Made by a program: the position numbers and the translations under genes | Notes under the pieces: model-generated | The model's input: the letters and a program-made list of their open reading frames with translations, nothing else | Databases searched by the model: none | What the model was told of the DNA's origin: nothing | NCBI RefSeq assembly: GCF_030767025.1 | Contig: NZ_JASITE010000006.1 | Location: forward strand, 1 to 64,000 | Source of the DNA: Nocardia sp. CC227C | GTDB taxonomy: Bacteria > Actinomycetota > Actinomycetes > Mycobacteriales > Mycobacteriaceae | Length of the DNA stretch: 64,000 nt | Direction: 5' to 3' | In this document: positions 39,662 to 48,464 of the stretch, in pieces | Layout: the number at the start of each line of letters is the position of its first letter | How positions within the stretch are numbered: the stretch's first letter is position 1

Positions 39662-40567
39662 CTACCTGTAGCCCAGCGCCTGCGCCTGCTTGGTCGCGGC
39701 GATCACCGGTTCGGCGATCTCCGGCGGCAGGACCGAGCGCGGCGGCCGGCACACTCCGCCCTTGCGGCCGACGATATCCATGGACAGTTTGATGGCTTGA
39801 ACGAATTCGACCTTGGAATCCCAGCGCAGCAGCGAATGCAGTTCGCGGTAGATCGTGCGGGCCCGCGGCAGGTCGGCGGGGTCGCCGGAGGTGGCGAGCT
39901 CGTAGAGCTCGAGGCTGGCGGTGGGCAGGGCGTTCGGGTATCCGGCAATCCAGCCGACCGCGCCCGCCATACCGAGTTCGAGCAGCACATCGTCGGCACC
40001 GATCAGCAGGTCGAGTTCCGGTGCGAGCTCGGCGATCTCGTAGGGGCGGCGGACATCACCGCTGAATTCCTTGACGGCCACGATCAGGCCCTCCGCGTGC
40101 AGTTCGGCCAGCAGATCGGGCACCAGGTCGACCTTGGTGTCGAGGGGATTGTTGTAGGCGACGATCGGCAGGCCGACCTCGGCGGCCGCGCGGTAGTGCG
40201 CGATCACGGCCGCCCGATCGGCGCGGTAGGCGTTGGGCGGCAACAGCAGGACCGAATGCGCGCCGGCTTCGGCGGCCTGCTCGACCCACCTGCGCGATTC
40301 CAACGCGCCGTAGGCGGCGACACCGGGCATCACGCCGAATCCCTTGGGCGCGGCCTCGATCGCGGTGGTCACCACCCGGGCGCGTTCGGCATCGGTGAGG
40401 GTCTGGTATTCGCCGAGGGAGCCATTGGGCGTGACACCGTGCATGCCGTGTTCGGCGAGCCAGGCCACATGCGTGGCGTATCCGGCGTAGTCGACCGAGA
40501 GGTCGTCGTTGAAGGGCAGGGCGGTGGCGACGTGGATGCCGTGCCAGGGCTTGCGCTCGGTGGTCAT
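39662..40567 (-). CDS. 1-pyrroline-4-hydroxy-2-carboxylate deaminase (DHDPS family), 301 aa
   Basis: Class I aldolase-fold lyase that deaminates Pyr4H2C to alpha-ketoglutarate semialdehyde. Schiff-base Lys166 in VAVKEFSGD, Tyr138 in VAYNNP, and substrate loop TPNGSLGEYQTL. The close relative dihydrodipicolinate synthase has the same fold, but the flanking genes fix the role. ATG 40567 has a strong GAGGAG site six bases away. First gene of the catabolic operon, so the intergenic region to the transporter holds the main promoter. Confidence 0.85.
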   Translation of the reverse strand: MTTERKPWHGIHVATALPFNDDLSVDYAGYATHVAWLAEHGMHGVTPNGSLGEYQTLTDAERARVVTTAIEAAPKGFGVMPGVAAYGALESRRWVEQAAEAGAHSVLLLPPNAYRADRAAVIAHYRAAAEVGLPIVAYNNPLDTKVDLVPDLLAELHAEGLIVAVKEFSGDVRRPYEIAELAPELDLLIGADDVLLELGMAGAVGWIAGYPNALPTASLELYELATSGDPADLPRARTIYRELHSLLRWDSKVEFVQAIKLSMDIVGRKGGVCRPPRSVLPPEIAEPVIAATKQAQALGYR

Positions 40568-40875
40568 GTGAGTCTCCTCAGGGACGTCGTAACGTTGCCG
40601 CAATAGTATGTGACATTGCACTGGGCTTGGCAATGCCCGTTGGGGAAGCCTGATGTGCGGCATGCCCTCACGGGCAGCTAGGTGTTTCCTGCGGGAAACA
40701 ATCTCATTCCCATCCCTAACGACTCTTGCCAGTGCAATTGCACTGTGACATGGTATCCCAACCCGCACGATAGTGTGCGGTGACTCACATCGGGAGTGGC
40801 AGTGCTCAGACAGAATCCCTTGAAACCCAGCCATACCGCGGTCGGTCCGCTCGGTGCGGAAGGAGCCGCACGGTC
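40568..40875. promoter_or_regulatory. Divergent control region of the hydroxyproline operon and transporter
   Basis: 308 bases without a gene. Contains ATGTGACATTGCAC (40608-40621), the 16-bp perfect palindrome CAGTGCAATTGCACTG (40730-40745) followed by GTGACAT, and the inverted repeat TGTTTCC-tgcg-GGAAACA (40683-40700). The first two share TTGCAC with the site at the GntR gene, pointing to GntR control in both directions. An AAGGAG site lies before the transporter ATG. Confidence 0.65.
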
Positions 40876-42333
40876 ATGGACTTCCTGACGACACTCAACG
40901 ACGGACTGTGGAATCCCCTCGTCGTCTTCGCCCTCGGCTTCGGTGCCCTGCTCACCATCCTCACGCGGGGAGTGCAACTACGGCGGATCCCGGACATGAT
41001 CCGCCTGATCGTCCGAGGCAGTGGATCCGAGAGCGGAATCTCCTCGTTCCAAGCCCTCGCATTGACCCTGTCCAGCCGCGTCGGCGTCGGCAATATCGCC
41101 GGCGTACCGACCGCCATCGCGCTCGGTGGACCCGGCGCACTGTTCTGGATGGCCGCCATGGCCCTCCTGGGCGGGGCCACCGCATTCATCGAATCCACAC
41201 TGGCGCAGATCTACAAGACCGAGGCGCGCGGCTCGTACTGGGGCGGCATTCCCTATTACATCGAGAAGGGTCTGCGTAAGCGATGGCTGGCGGTGATCGC
41301 GGCGACCACCGCGATCACGCTGTACGCCGTGCTCGCCCCCGGGGTGCAGTCGAACAATATTGCCGCCGGCTTCGATACGGCAATGGGGGTGCCCACGTGG
41401 CTCACCGGATCGATCGTCGTCGGGGTGCTCGGATTCGTCATTCTCGGCGGTCGCAGCCGCATTGTCGCGGTCACCGAGAAGGTGGTTCCGTTCATGGCCG
41501 CGGGCTACATCGTGGCCGCGCTGGTGGTGATCGCCGCTCACGCCTCGGAGGTGCCCGGTGTGCTGCGTCTGGTGCTGGCCAGTGCGTTCGGTATCGACTC
41601 GGTCTTCGGCGGAATCGTGGGCGCGGCGGTCGCCTGGGGTGTGCGCCGGGCGCTGTTCTCCAATGTCGCAGGTATCGGTGAGGGGACCTACGGCTCGGCG
41701 GCGGCGGAAGTCTCCCATCCCGCGAAACAGGGTCTGGTGCAGAGCTTCTCGATATACATCGACACGCTGTTCGTCTGTATGGCGACCGGACTGATGGTGC
41801 TGGTCTCCGGCACCTACAACGTCGAAACCGACGATGGTCAGCGTCTCGCGACCAATATCGAGGGGGTGCCTGCCGGCCCCGCCTATGCCCAGGCCGCGGT
41901 CGACTCCGTGTGGTCGGGTGTAGGCCCGTACTTCGTCGCGATCGCGCTGGCACTGTTCGCCTTCACCACACTGGTGGCCTTCGCCTTCATCTCGGAGACG
42001 AATCTGACCTTCCTGACCCGCGGGAAGCCGCAGCCCCGGCTGGTGCTCGGCATGCGCCTGGTCCTACTCGCGATGACCTTCTACGGCGCGGTCGAAGCGG
42101 CGGACCTGGTCTGGGCGATCGGCGACGTCGGATACGCCGCACTCGGTTGGGTGAATATGGTGTGCCTGCTGTTCCTGGCCAAACCGGCCCTGCTCGCGCT
42201 GCGCGACTACGACCGCCAGCGCAAGGCGGGGCTCGATCCGGAATTCGACCCGGGTCCGCTCGGAATCGCCAATGCGGAGTACTGGGTCGGTCGTGCCCGG
42301 GAGCGGGCCGCGGCGGAACAGAAACAGCCGTAA
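40876..42333 (+). CDS. AGCS-family amino acid:cation symporter, 485 aa
   Basis: Polytopic symporter of the alanine/glycine:sodium family (about eleven segments). Family hallmarks: WNPLVVFALGFGALLTI, SSRVGVGNIAGVPTAIALGG, WMAAMALLGGATAFIESTLAQ, KTEARGSYWGGIPYYIEKGL and RALFSNVAGIGEGTYGSAAA. Divergent from the hydroxyproline operon and sharing its control region, so it most likely brings in hydroxyproline, although AGCS members typically carry alanine or glycine. The start at 40876 gives the usual N-terminus. A strong hairpin follows the stop codon. Confidence 0.88.
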   Translation: MDFLTTLNDGLWNPLVVFALGFGALLTILTRGVQLRRIPDMIRLIVRGSGSESGISSFQALALTLSSRVGVGNIAGVPTAIALGGPGALFWMAAMALLGGATAFIESTLAQIYKTEARGSYWGGIPYYIEKGLRKRWLAVIAATTAITLYAVLAPGVQSNNIAAGFDTAMGVPTWLTGSIVVGVLGFVILGGRSRIVAVTEKVVPFMAAGYIVAALVVIAAHASEVPGVLRLVLASAFGIDSVFGGIVGAAVAWGVRRALFSNVAGIGEGTYGSAAAEVSHPAKQGLVQSFSIYIDTLFVCMATGLMVLVSGTYNVETDDGQRLATNIEGVPAGPAYAQAAVDSVWSGVGPYFVAIALALFAFTTLVAFAFISETNLTFLTRGKPQPRLVLGMRLVLLAMTFYGAVEAADLVWAIGDVGYAALGWVNMVCLLFLAKPALLALRDYDRQRKAGLDPEFDPGPLGIANAEYWVGRARERAAAEQKQP

Positions 42334-42385
42334 TCACTGGCCGCCCACGCGATCCGAACCTCGCGATCGCGATCGATCCGACCCC

Positions 42386-42432
42386 GCCGTGCGGGTAGCC
42401 CCGGTCCATGAGTCCGGGCCTACCCGCACGGC
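42386..42432 (+). terminator. Strong hairpin after the transporter gene
   Basis: Nineteen-base arms (42386-42404 and 42414-42432, outer end GCCGTGCGGG) with a single mismatch and a nine-base loop. No long U-run follows, as usual in GC-rich actinomycetes. The remaining 236 bases to the next gene show no supportable feature. Confidence 0.7.
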
Positions 42433-42668
42433 ACAACGAACCAAAGTTCCCGGTTGGACCTCGCACACATCTCGAAACCGTCTCGCGCCCGCGAAGCAGA
42501 TCCCGACCAACCCTCGGCGAGAAGCTCCGGACACGCGCAGAAAGCGAGTAGAGATTCAGCGAGCACCCGGCTTCGGAGCAAAGGCGCAGTTCGGCCGCCC
42601 TTCCCAGGTCGGGGCAATGGGATGGGATGCGAGTTGTGCCGAGGGCAGGCTCCGAGCAGGCTCGAGGC

Positions 42669-43187
42669 ATGGACAACATCGCAGCAGCGGAGTCGGCTGC
42701 CTCGCCGGTATCGACAGCAGGTGCTGATCGATCCGACTCGGCCGAACGTCGTGTGCTCGCCGCGCTCGGCATCGTGCGCATCGTCTGGGGTGCGGCCACC
42801 GCGCTCGGCTCGGCGCACGTGCACCGTATCGGCGGACTCGCGTACCCCGGGCCCGACGGTGGCATCTGGATCAAAGCCTTCGGCGTACGTGATGTCGTTC
42901 TCGGTGCGGCCGCGCTGCACTCCGACGCGACCGTCCGGCGCGCGACGCTGAAGGCGGGGATCGCCATGGACCTGTTCGACGCGGGAGCCGTACTCGTCGC
43001 CGCTGGCCAGGGTATGCCGCGCCGTGCCGCACGGATCGGCTTCCTGATGGCAAGCAGTGCCGTGGTCGTAGCGGCCGCCGGACCCGGCCTGCTCCGGATG
43101 GTCGAGAATCGACGGTCCGATCGAACCACGCCGACGGCGGCGGATCGGATACCGTCGGCGACATGGACGACTACCGCGAACGGCTGA
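42669..43187 (+). CDS. Small membrane protein of unknown function, 172 aa
   Basis: After a 30-residue hydrophilic start there are about four hydrophobic helices (VLAALGIVRIVWGAATAL, GVRDVVLGAAAL, MDLFDAGAVLVAA, IGFLMASSAVVVAAAGPGLL). The layout resembles DUF4267-type actinobacterial membrane proteins but I cannot confirm the family. ATG 42669 is preferred to the GTG at 42627. The 3' end overlaps the next small gene by 25 bases in another frame, suggesting coupled translation. Confidence 0.65.
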   Translation: MDNIAAAESAASPVSTAGADRSDSAERRVLAALGIVRIVWGAATALGSAHVHRIGGLAYPGPDGGIWIKAFGVRDVVLGAAALHSDATVRRATLKAGIAMDLFDAGAVLVAAGQGMPRRAARIGFLMASSAVVVAAAGPGLLRMVENRRSDRTTPTAADRIPSATWTTTANG

Positions 43188-43339
43188 CCCGCGACCCGGA
43201 GCTGGAACCGCACGACATGCTCGAGGACGCCCCCCTCTATCGGGGGCCGTCCACACGGATGCGACTGATGGCGGCGATCGTCGCCGCCTCGCTCTTCCTC
43301 GGCGCCGCGGCCACGGTCACACTGCTGGTGCTGTCCTGA
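43163..43339 (+). CDS. Single-span membrane peptide, 58 aa
   Basis: Short gene beginning inside the preceding one. The product starts MDDYRERLTRDPELEPHDML, continues with an acidic cytoplasmic part and ends in one transmembrane helix (MRLMAAIVAASLFLGAAATV then TLLVLS). Third-position GC is high across the frame, supporting real coding. No cleavage site or cysteines. May act with the 172-aa membrane protein. Function unknown. Confidence 0.6.
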   Translation: MDDYRERLTRDPELEPHDMLEDAPLYRGPSTRMRLMAAIVAASLFLGAAATVTLLVLS

Positions 43340-43345
43340 ACGGTG

Positions 43346-44785
43346 TCAGTCCGCGAGCGTGGACGGCAGCGCGATAGACCAGGATCCATCAGCTTCGATC
43401 TGGAGAGTGTGCGTGCCGGCGGGAACGGCCACGGTGCCGCGGTAGGGACCGACGCCGTCCACGATCGGTGTGGGCCACGGGGTGTGGGCGACCACCCGGA
43501 AGCGTTCGGCTCCAGCATGCTTGACGCGGACTTTGGCGAATCCCATGCGCAGCCGGGTCGGTATCCGCAGCACCGCTGATCCCATGCCCGATGCCCGCCC
43601 GTTCCATCTCGGGGCATCGGTCAGACGGTCGACCGTCACGCGCCAGCGGGTATCGCCGGAGGTGTCGATGTGCAGTGTCGCCGGGGCCGCGCCGAGATCC
43701 AGCGGCAGCACGCCGCGATAGTTGCCGACCGCCTCCGCCAGCACCACGAGCACGGTACCGTGCTCGCTCCGAGTGGTTACCCGAAAGGGGCTGTCGCCGT
43801 CCATGATCAGGCCCACGGTATGGCTGACGCCCGGTGCGAGCTGCAGTCCCAGCACGGCGGATCCGCGACCGACGATGGCATCGGGCAGCTCTCTGGCCCC
43901 GAGCAGCAGACCCGGGCCGAGCGCGACCCGCGATTCGGGCGATCGCTGGGCGGGGACGGCGTCGGCGGACTGTCGCGGTAGTGGCAGGGTGGTCGGGCCG
44001 GCGGGGCGCGACGCTCGCCTGGCGCGCGTCGATCGGGTTCTGCGCGACAACAATACGGGCATGGCCGCCATCTGCCCGATGGTCACCCACAGATCCAACG
44101 CGGTGCGCACACGCTCGTCGATGAGGTGGTGCAATTCCTCGTTGTCCAGTGCCGGATGCAGCCCGACCAGATAGTCCGACTGCACCGCCGCCTGTCCCGC
44201 CAGAGACCGAATGCGGTTCAGCTTCGGTTCGTACTCCGCGGGCGTGTCGATTTCGATGGCGTACACCGCCGCCTCGGCCAGCTGTCGTGCGGTGGACACC
44301 GCGGCGGCCATGGCATGGCGGTGTGGCCGTGAGGTGTTCGTCGCGACCGGACCCACCTGAAGCGGGGTCGGCACCGGCATGACGGCGGTGATCTCGAACC
44401 GCGGGTCGATGGTGGCGGCGCGGGCGTACTTCAGCCACTGCTCCACCATGCTCAGCCACCGCCACACCTGGTCGTAGGTCTCCGGCGGAACGTACCCCGC
44501 GGTACGGGGATCGACGGCGTACACGGTATCCAGCACGGACTCGCTGAGCGTCTGCCATGCGGTCGCGGACCAGGCGGCGAGCAGTCGCGACTGGACCGCG
44601 GGGGATGCCTGCCAGACGCTCATCCCGGTGAGCGCCAGCTCGGCGCGTACCTGGTCGGTCAGCAACTGTTCCTGATGCGCCGCCCGCCCGGCCGTGCGCA
44701 GAGCTTCCAGGACACCCGCATCCCGCTCGCCCTGCCGTAGTGCGCGCAGCCGGGTCCGCAGGTTCGGCCGTGGCCCCACCGTCAC
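43346..44785 (-). CDS. Unknown protein with two tandem beta-rich repeats, 479 aa
   Basis: No family recognised. The N-terminal 270 residues are mainly helical (WQASPAVQSRLLAAWSATAW, YDQVWRWLSMVEQWLKYARA) without signal peptide. A basic Arg-rich linker (SRRTRSTRARRASRPAG) leads to two repeats of about 75 residues that share GSAVL, a central strand ending F-R-V, then YRG, and a closing L-x-I-x-x-x-G-x-W/R-x-I/V strand. Each looks like a small beta sandwich. GTG 44785 follows AAGGAGG; a GTG at 44803 is also possible. Possibly a ligand- or carbohydrate-binding module, but there is no direct evidence. Confidence 0.6.
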   Translation of the reverse strand: MTVGPRPNLRTRLRALRQGERDAGVLEALRTAGRAAHQEQLLTDQVRAELALTGMSVWQASPAVQSRLLAAWSATAWQTLSESVLDTVYAVDPRTAGYVPPETYDQVWRWLSMVEQWLKYARAATIDPRFEITAVMPVPTPLQVGPVATNTSRPHRHAMAAAVSTARQLAEAAVYAIEIDTPAEYEPKLNRIRSLAGQAAVQSDYLVGLHPALDNEELHHLIDERVRTALDLWVTIGQMAAMPVLLSRRTRSTRARRASRPAGPTTLPLPRQSADAVPAQRSPESRVALGPGLLLGARELPDAIVGRGSAVLGLQLAPGVSHTVGLIMDGDSPFRVTTRSEHGTVLVVLAEAVGNYRGVLPLDLGAAPATLHIDTSGDTRWRVTVDRLTDAPRWNGRASGMGSAVLRIPTRLRMGFAKVRVKHAGAERFRVVAHTPWPTPIVDGVGPYRGTVAVPAGTHTLQIEADGSWSIALPSTLAD

Positions 44786-45071
44786 TTCCCCTCCTTCGAT
44801 CACCCATACGGTAGCCGACCTTGTTCTGCGGCTTTCTCATTCGGACCATTCGGGCAGGCAACCGCAGGTCAGCGCCCACGTGCGGACTGCGCCATGAATC
44901 TTCACCCCGAAGATTTCAATGCTGATGGAATCCCTGCCTTGCACCTGTATCGTCAGATGCGAACGACTGCTCCACACGGACGCGATCTGGAATGATCTCC
45001 TATCGTGGTTCCGCCTATCGGCGAGCTGCCCGTGCGATCATCGACCGCTGGTGCACGGAAGGGTAAGGGGT

Positions 45072-45893
45072 TTGCGAGACTTGAACATCAACGCCATACG
45101 AGCACGGCAAGCACGGCCGAGTGTGGCGCGCGTGTACAGCTACGTGCTCGGTGGGCGCGACAACTACGGGGTGGACAAGGACGTCGGGGATTTCTTCATG
45201 GGCGACCTCCCCGGCTCGGAGATGCTGGCCATTACGAATCGTCAAGCCATCCTCCGCGCGGCCCGCGACATGGCCTCGGACGGCATCCGGCAGGTCATCG
45301 ATATGGGCTGCGGACTGCCGACCGATGAGAACGTGCACGATGTGCTGCGGCGCAAGGTCCCCGATGCGCGTGTGGTGTACGTCGACAACGATCCGTTCGT
45401 GGTCGCGCACGGTCGGGCGCTGCTGGCCGTCGATGACAATATCGCGGTGGTGGAGGCCGATGTCGGCGATCCGGCGGCCATTCGGGAGCATCTGGATGTG
45501 CAGCGGCTCATCGATCTCGACGAGCCCGTCGGCCTCATCTTCGGCGTGGTGCTCAGCTTCCTCGACGACGAAGCCGATCCGGCCGCGGTCGTCCGGGACT
45601 GGTCGGAGCGTCTGGCACCCGAAAGTCGCGTCTACATCTCGCATTTCCGCACCGGGCGCACCCGCGAGGCGGTCGCCACCGAACGCAAGATCCGCGACGC
45701 CTTCGGGGTCGGAACCTGGCGGGACGAGGAGAAGATCGAGAGCTTCTTCGGCGATCTCGAACTGCTCGAGCCGGGATTGACGCCGTGTGCTCACTGGCGG
45801 CCGGAGCCGCCCGCACCGGGAACCGAGGCGGTGCAACAGGATCTGAGTATCTGGGAGGACCTCATCGTGGCGGGGATGGCCCGCAAGCGCTGA
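45072..45893 (+). CDS. DUF574-family SAM-dependent methyltransferase, 273 aa
   Basis: Class I methyltransferase of the DUF574 family that is much expanded in actinomycetes. Diagnostic opening PSVARVYSYVLGGRDNYGVD, then the SAM-binding strand IRQVIDMGCGLPTDENVH, VVYVDNDPFVVAHGRALL, and LIFGVVLSFLDDEADPAA. The start is uncertain: TTG 45072 has GAAGGG seven bases upstream, while GTG 45051 and TTG 45081 are alternatives. Substrate unknown for the family. It is followed within five bases by the convergent DUF4913 gene. Confidence 0.82.
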   Translation: MRDLNINAIRARQARPSVARVYSYVLGGRDNYGVDKDVGDFFMGDLPGSEMLAITNRQAILRAARDMASDGIRQVIDMGCGLPTDENVHDVLRRKVPDARVVYVDNDPFVVAHGRALLAVDDNIAVVEADVGDPAAIREHLDVQRLIDLDEPVGLIFGVVLSFLDDEADPAAVVRDWSERLAPESRVYISHFRTGRTREAVATERKIRDAFGVGTWRDEEKIESFFGDLELLEPGLTPCAHWRPEPPAPGTEAVQQDLSIWEDLIVAGMARKR

Positions 45894-45897
45894 GTTC

Positions 45898-46266
45898 CTA
45901 TGTGGTCGGATCGGTGAACAGTCCCTTCCGGGGTGAGACCAGCGGCAACGGGCCGAGCATGCTCTGATGCCCGTTGGTCGCCGAGCAGAACCGGAAGGGC
46001 CCGTCCGCGGCGAGCAGCCGGGCCATCTGCGGGTCGGCGTGATCGAGGAACCACACGCTCAGGCCCGTGCGCGAATCCAGGCGGTAGTGCTCCCAGGCCC
46101 GCCACAGCACATCCAGCCGCGCCACCGCCTCCGCGTGCTTCCACCATTCCAGACACCAGGCCTGGTTCGGGTCGTTGACCACATCGCGCCGGTACACCAC
46201 GCTGAGGTAGTTCTCGACGAAATCGATGACCGACGGATAGACGTACGGAGCACTCCAGTCACTCAT
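45898..46266 (-). CDS. DUF4913 family protein, 122 aa
   Basis: Actinobacterial protein of unknown function, often encoded on integrative elements and plasmids. Family features: FVENYLSVVYRRDV, WCLEWWKHAEAVARLDVLWR, AWEHYRLDSRTGLSVWFLDH and GPFRFCSATNGHQ. Start taken at ATG 46266 (GGAC upstream); ATG 46275 is also possible. No cofactor motif beyond the Trp-rich core. Convergent with the methyltransferase gene. Confidence 0.8.
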   Translation of the reverse strand: MSDWSAPYVYPSVIDFVENYLSVVYRRDVVNDPNQAWCLEWWKHAEAVARLDVLWRAWEHYRLDSRTGLSVWFLDHADPQMARLLAADGPFRFCSATNGHQSMLGPLPLVSPRKGLFTDPTT

Positions 46267-46334
46267 GCCGTCCATTCAACATCAGAATGGCTCAACGTCA
46301 CTGTGACGCAAAAAAGTTCGGCATAATGCCGACG

Positions 46335-46955
46335 TCAATCCGCCCGGTCAGCGGGTGCACGCCACATCGACCAGATGAGCGGTCCGCCGTCGGTGAAGTC
46401 GTACTCCGCGGTCCGGACGAACCCGAAGCGCTCGTAGTAGGGGACATTGTCGGCCTTGCTGGATTCCAGATAGGCGGGCACTCCCTCGGCGTCGCAGCGG
46501 TTCAGCCGCGAGTTCAGCAGGGCCTGACCGTATCCGCGCCCGCGCGCCGCGGGCAGGGTGCCGATGAAGGCCAGATACCAGTGCGGTTCGCGGGGGTGTA
46601 CGGCCGCCATCCGTTCGGCCATGCGCCCGCCCAGGCGGATGCGGCCGCGCAGCGCCCGGATCATGCCCGGCGCGGCGCGGAGGCTGTCCGCGGTCGAGGC
46701 GTGCCAATGTCCCGGCGGAGCCCAGACCGCCGCGCCGACAATCGCCCCCGCGTCGTCCTCGGCCACCTCGACACCGCCGTAGCGGAGGAAATGGGTGCGC
46801 GTCAGCGTGGCGTACACGAGCGCCATGCGTTCCGCCCGGACGTTCGCGTCGGGAACGAAGTAGGCGGCGACGGGGTCGTCCAGGAAGGCGATGCCGAGGA
46901 CGCGGGCGAGTTCGGGGATATCCGAACCGGCTGCCGGGCGAACAGTGACCTGCAT
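46335..46955 (-). CDS. GNAT-family N-acetyltransferase, 206 aa
   Basis: Acetyl-CoA-dependent acyltransferase. The CoA-binding motif A is LAFIGTLPAARGRGYGQALL (R/Q-x-x-G-x-G/A). The N-terminal VTVRPAAGSDIPELARVLG and the C-terminal YYERFGFVRTAEYDF are family-typical. The acceptor is unknown. Complete, with its own start at 46955 and about 90 bases to the P450 gene behind it. Confidence 0.85.
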   Translation of the reverse strand: MQVTVRPAAGSDIPELARVLGIAFLDDPVAAYFVPDANVRAERMALVYATLTRTHFLRYGGVEVAEDDAGAIVGAAVWAPPGHWHASTADSLRAAPGMIRALRGRIRLGGRMAERMAAVHPREPHWYLAFIGTLPAARGRGYGQALLNSRLNRCDAEGVPAYLESSKADNVPYYERFGFVRTAEYDFTDGGPLIWSMWRAPADRAD

Positions 46956-47047
46956 CAGCTCAAACTACAACCAAGATCTTCGGCAGGCCACGGTCCGAAC
47001 CACCGCCGCGCCGGTGTTCACCGACAGCGGAACCGCGGCGGGGCGCA

Positions 47048-48373
47048 TCACATCTGTGCGGCCGTGGCGCGAACGGTGATGCGCGCCCCGTGCGCGGGCA
47101 CATGGGTGATATTGCGAATGCGCGTCCGCTCCACCGCCCCGTCCTCGGGTAGTTCGAGGGTGAATCGGCCGAGCACTTCCCGCAGCACGACGGCGCCTTC
47201 CATGAGCGAGAAGCCCGCACCGATGCACCGGCGCACCCCACCGCCGAACGGCAGCCAGGTATTCGGTGCGACGCTGCCGTCCAGGAACCGGTCGGGCCGG
47301 AACCGGGCCGCGTCCGGGTAGGCGTCGAATCGCTGATGCGCCAGCAGGATCGAGGTCGACACGACGGTGCCTTTCGACAGCTCGACCCCACCGATGGTCA
47401 TATCGCGGGTGAGTCTGCGCCCGGTCGCGGCGATGACCGTACGCCGCCGCAGCGACTCCTTGAGCACCGCCTCGAGGTACTTGTCGTCACCGTCGTATGC
47501 GGCCCGCCGTGCGGTGTCCTGGACCTCCGGATTCGCGGCCAGCTCCTGGAACGCCCAGGCCAGCGCCGACGCGGTGGTCTCGTGCCCGGCGAGCAGCAGG
47601 GTGATGAGCTGATCGCGCAGTTCCGCATCGGAGAGCGGCCGATCCGCCGGATGGTCGCCGCTCCCCACGGCCAGTAGCCGGGACAGCACGTCGGCGCGCT
47701 GGCCGATATCGGAATGCGCTCGGCGGCGGGCGATCTCGTCGAACAGCAGGGCATCGACGGCGAGCTGGTTCTCGCGGAAGCGCCGCCACACCCCGACGCG
47801 AGCCAGGCGCGGATACTTCCACCCGAAGAACACGATCGGGTTGATGTTCACGATCCGGCGCAGTCGCGGTGCGAGTTCGGCCCGCCGCCGCTCGTCGGTC
47901 ATGCCGAAGACCACCTGCATGATCACGTCGAGGGTGAGCTCGTTCATGCGGTCCAGGGCGGGCAGGGTGGCCCCGGACGTCCACCGGTCGACATGCGTCT
48001 TGGTGATCGCCTCGACCATGGCCCGGTAGCCGTGCAGGGCGGATCCGGTGAAGGCGGGCATGAGCAGCCGCCGCGCGCGGGCGTGCTCCTGTTCGTCGGT
48101 GAGCAGCACCGAACGTTCGCCCATAATGTGCACCAGCAGCCGATTGCCCTCGCCCGCATGCAGATCGGCGGGGTCGGCGGCGAAGATCTGCCGGATGTGC
48201 TCCGGTCTCGAGAAGATAACCACGTGCTCCGAATAGGGCGGCACCAGGCGCAGGCTGAACACATCGCCGTAGCGGCGGGCCGCGCGCTCGAGCAGGAATC
48301 CGCGCCACTTCGCGTACAGCACGGTCTGGACGGTCCTCGGCAGCCGAGGTCCCGGGGGAGGGGCGGTGGGCAC
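47048..48373 (-). CDS. Cytochrome P450 (CYP135/138-like), 441 aa
   Basis: Heme monooxygenase, complete. PPGPRLPRTVQTVLY start, helix C WxxxR region replaced by QEHARARRLLMPAFTG, I-helix LLLAGHETTASALAWA, ExxR in LKESLRRRT, meander RFRPDRFLDGS, and heme loop FGGGVRRCIGAGFSLME with the cysteine ligand. The layout and YLEAVLKESLR match mycobacterial CYP135/CYP138 relatives. No ferredoxin partner is adjacent. Substrate unknown. Confidence 0.87.
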   Translation of the reverse strand: MPTAPPPGPRLPRTVQTVLYAKWRGFLLERAARRYGDVFSLRLVPPYSEHVVIFSRPEHIRQIFAADPADLHAGEGNRLLVHIMGERSVLLTDEQEHARARRLLMPAFTGSALHGYRAMVEAITKTHVDRWTSGATLPALDRMNELTLDVIMQVVFGMTDERRRAELAPRLRRIVNINPIVFFGWKYPRLARVGVWRRFRENQLAVDALLFDEIARRRAHSDIGQRADVLSRLLAVGSGDHPADRPLSDAELRDQLITLLLAGHETTASALAWAFQELAANPEVQDTARRAAYDGDDKYLEAVLKESLRRRTVIAATGRRLTRDMTIGGVELSKGTVVSTSILLAHQRFDAYPDAARFRPDRFLDGSVAPNTWLPFGGGVRRCIGAGFSLMEGAVVLREVLGRFTLELPEDGAVERTRIRNITHVPAHGARITVRATAAQM

Positions 48374-48464
48374 GGAATTCCTTTCGGGCCGCGGGCGGCG
48401 GCGGCCGCCTCTCGTCCACGGTAGAGCGCGAGCGGACGCCGCGCGGAGATATGCTCGGCCAATC

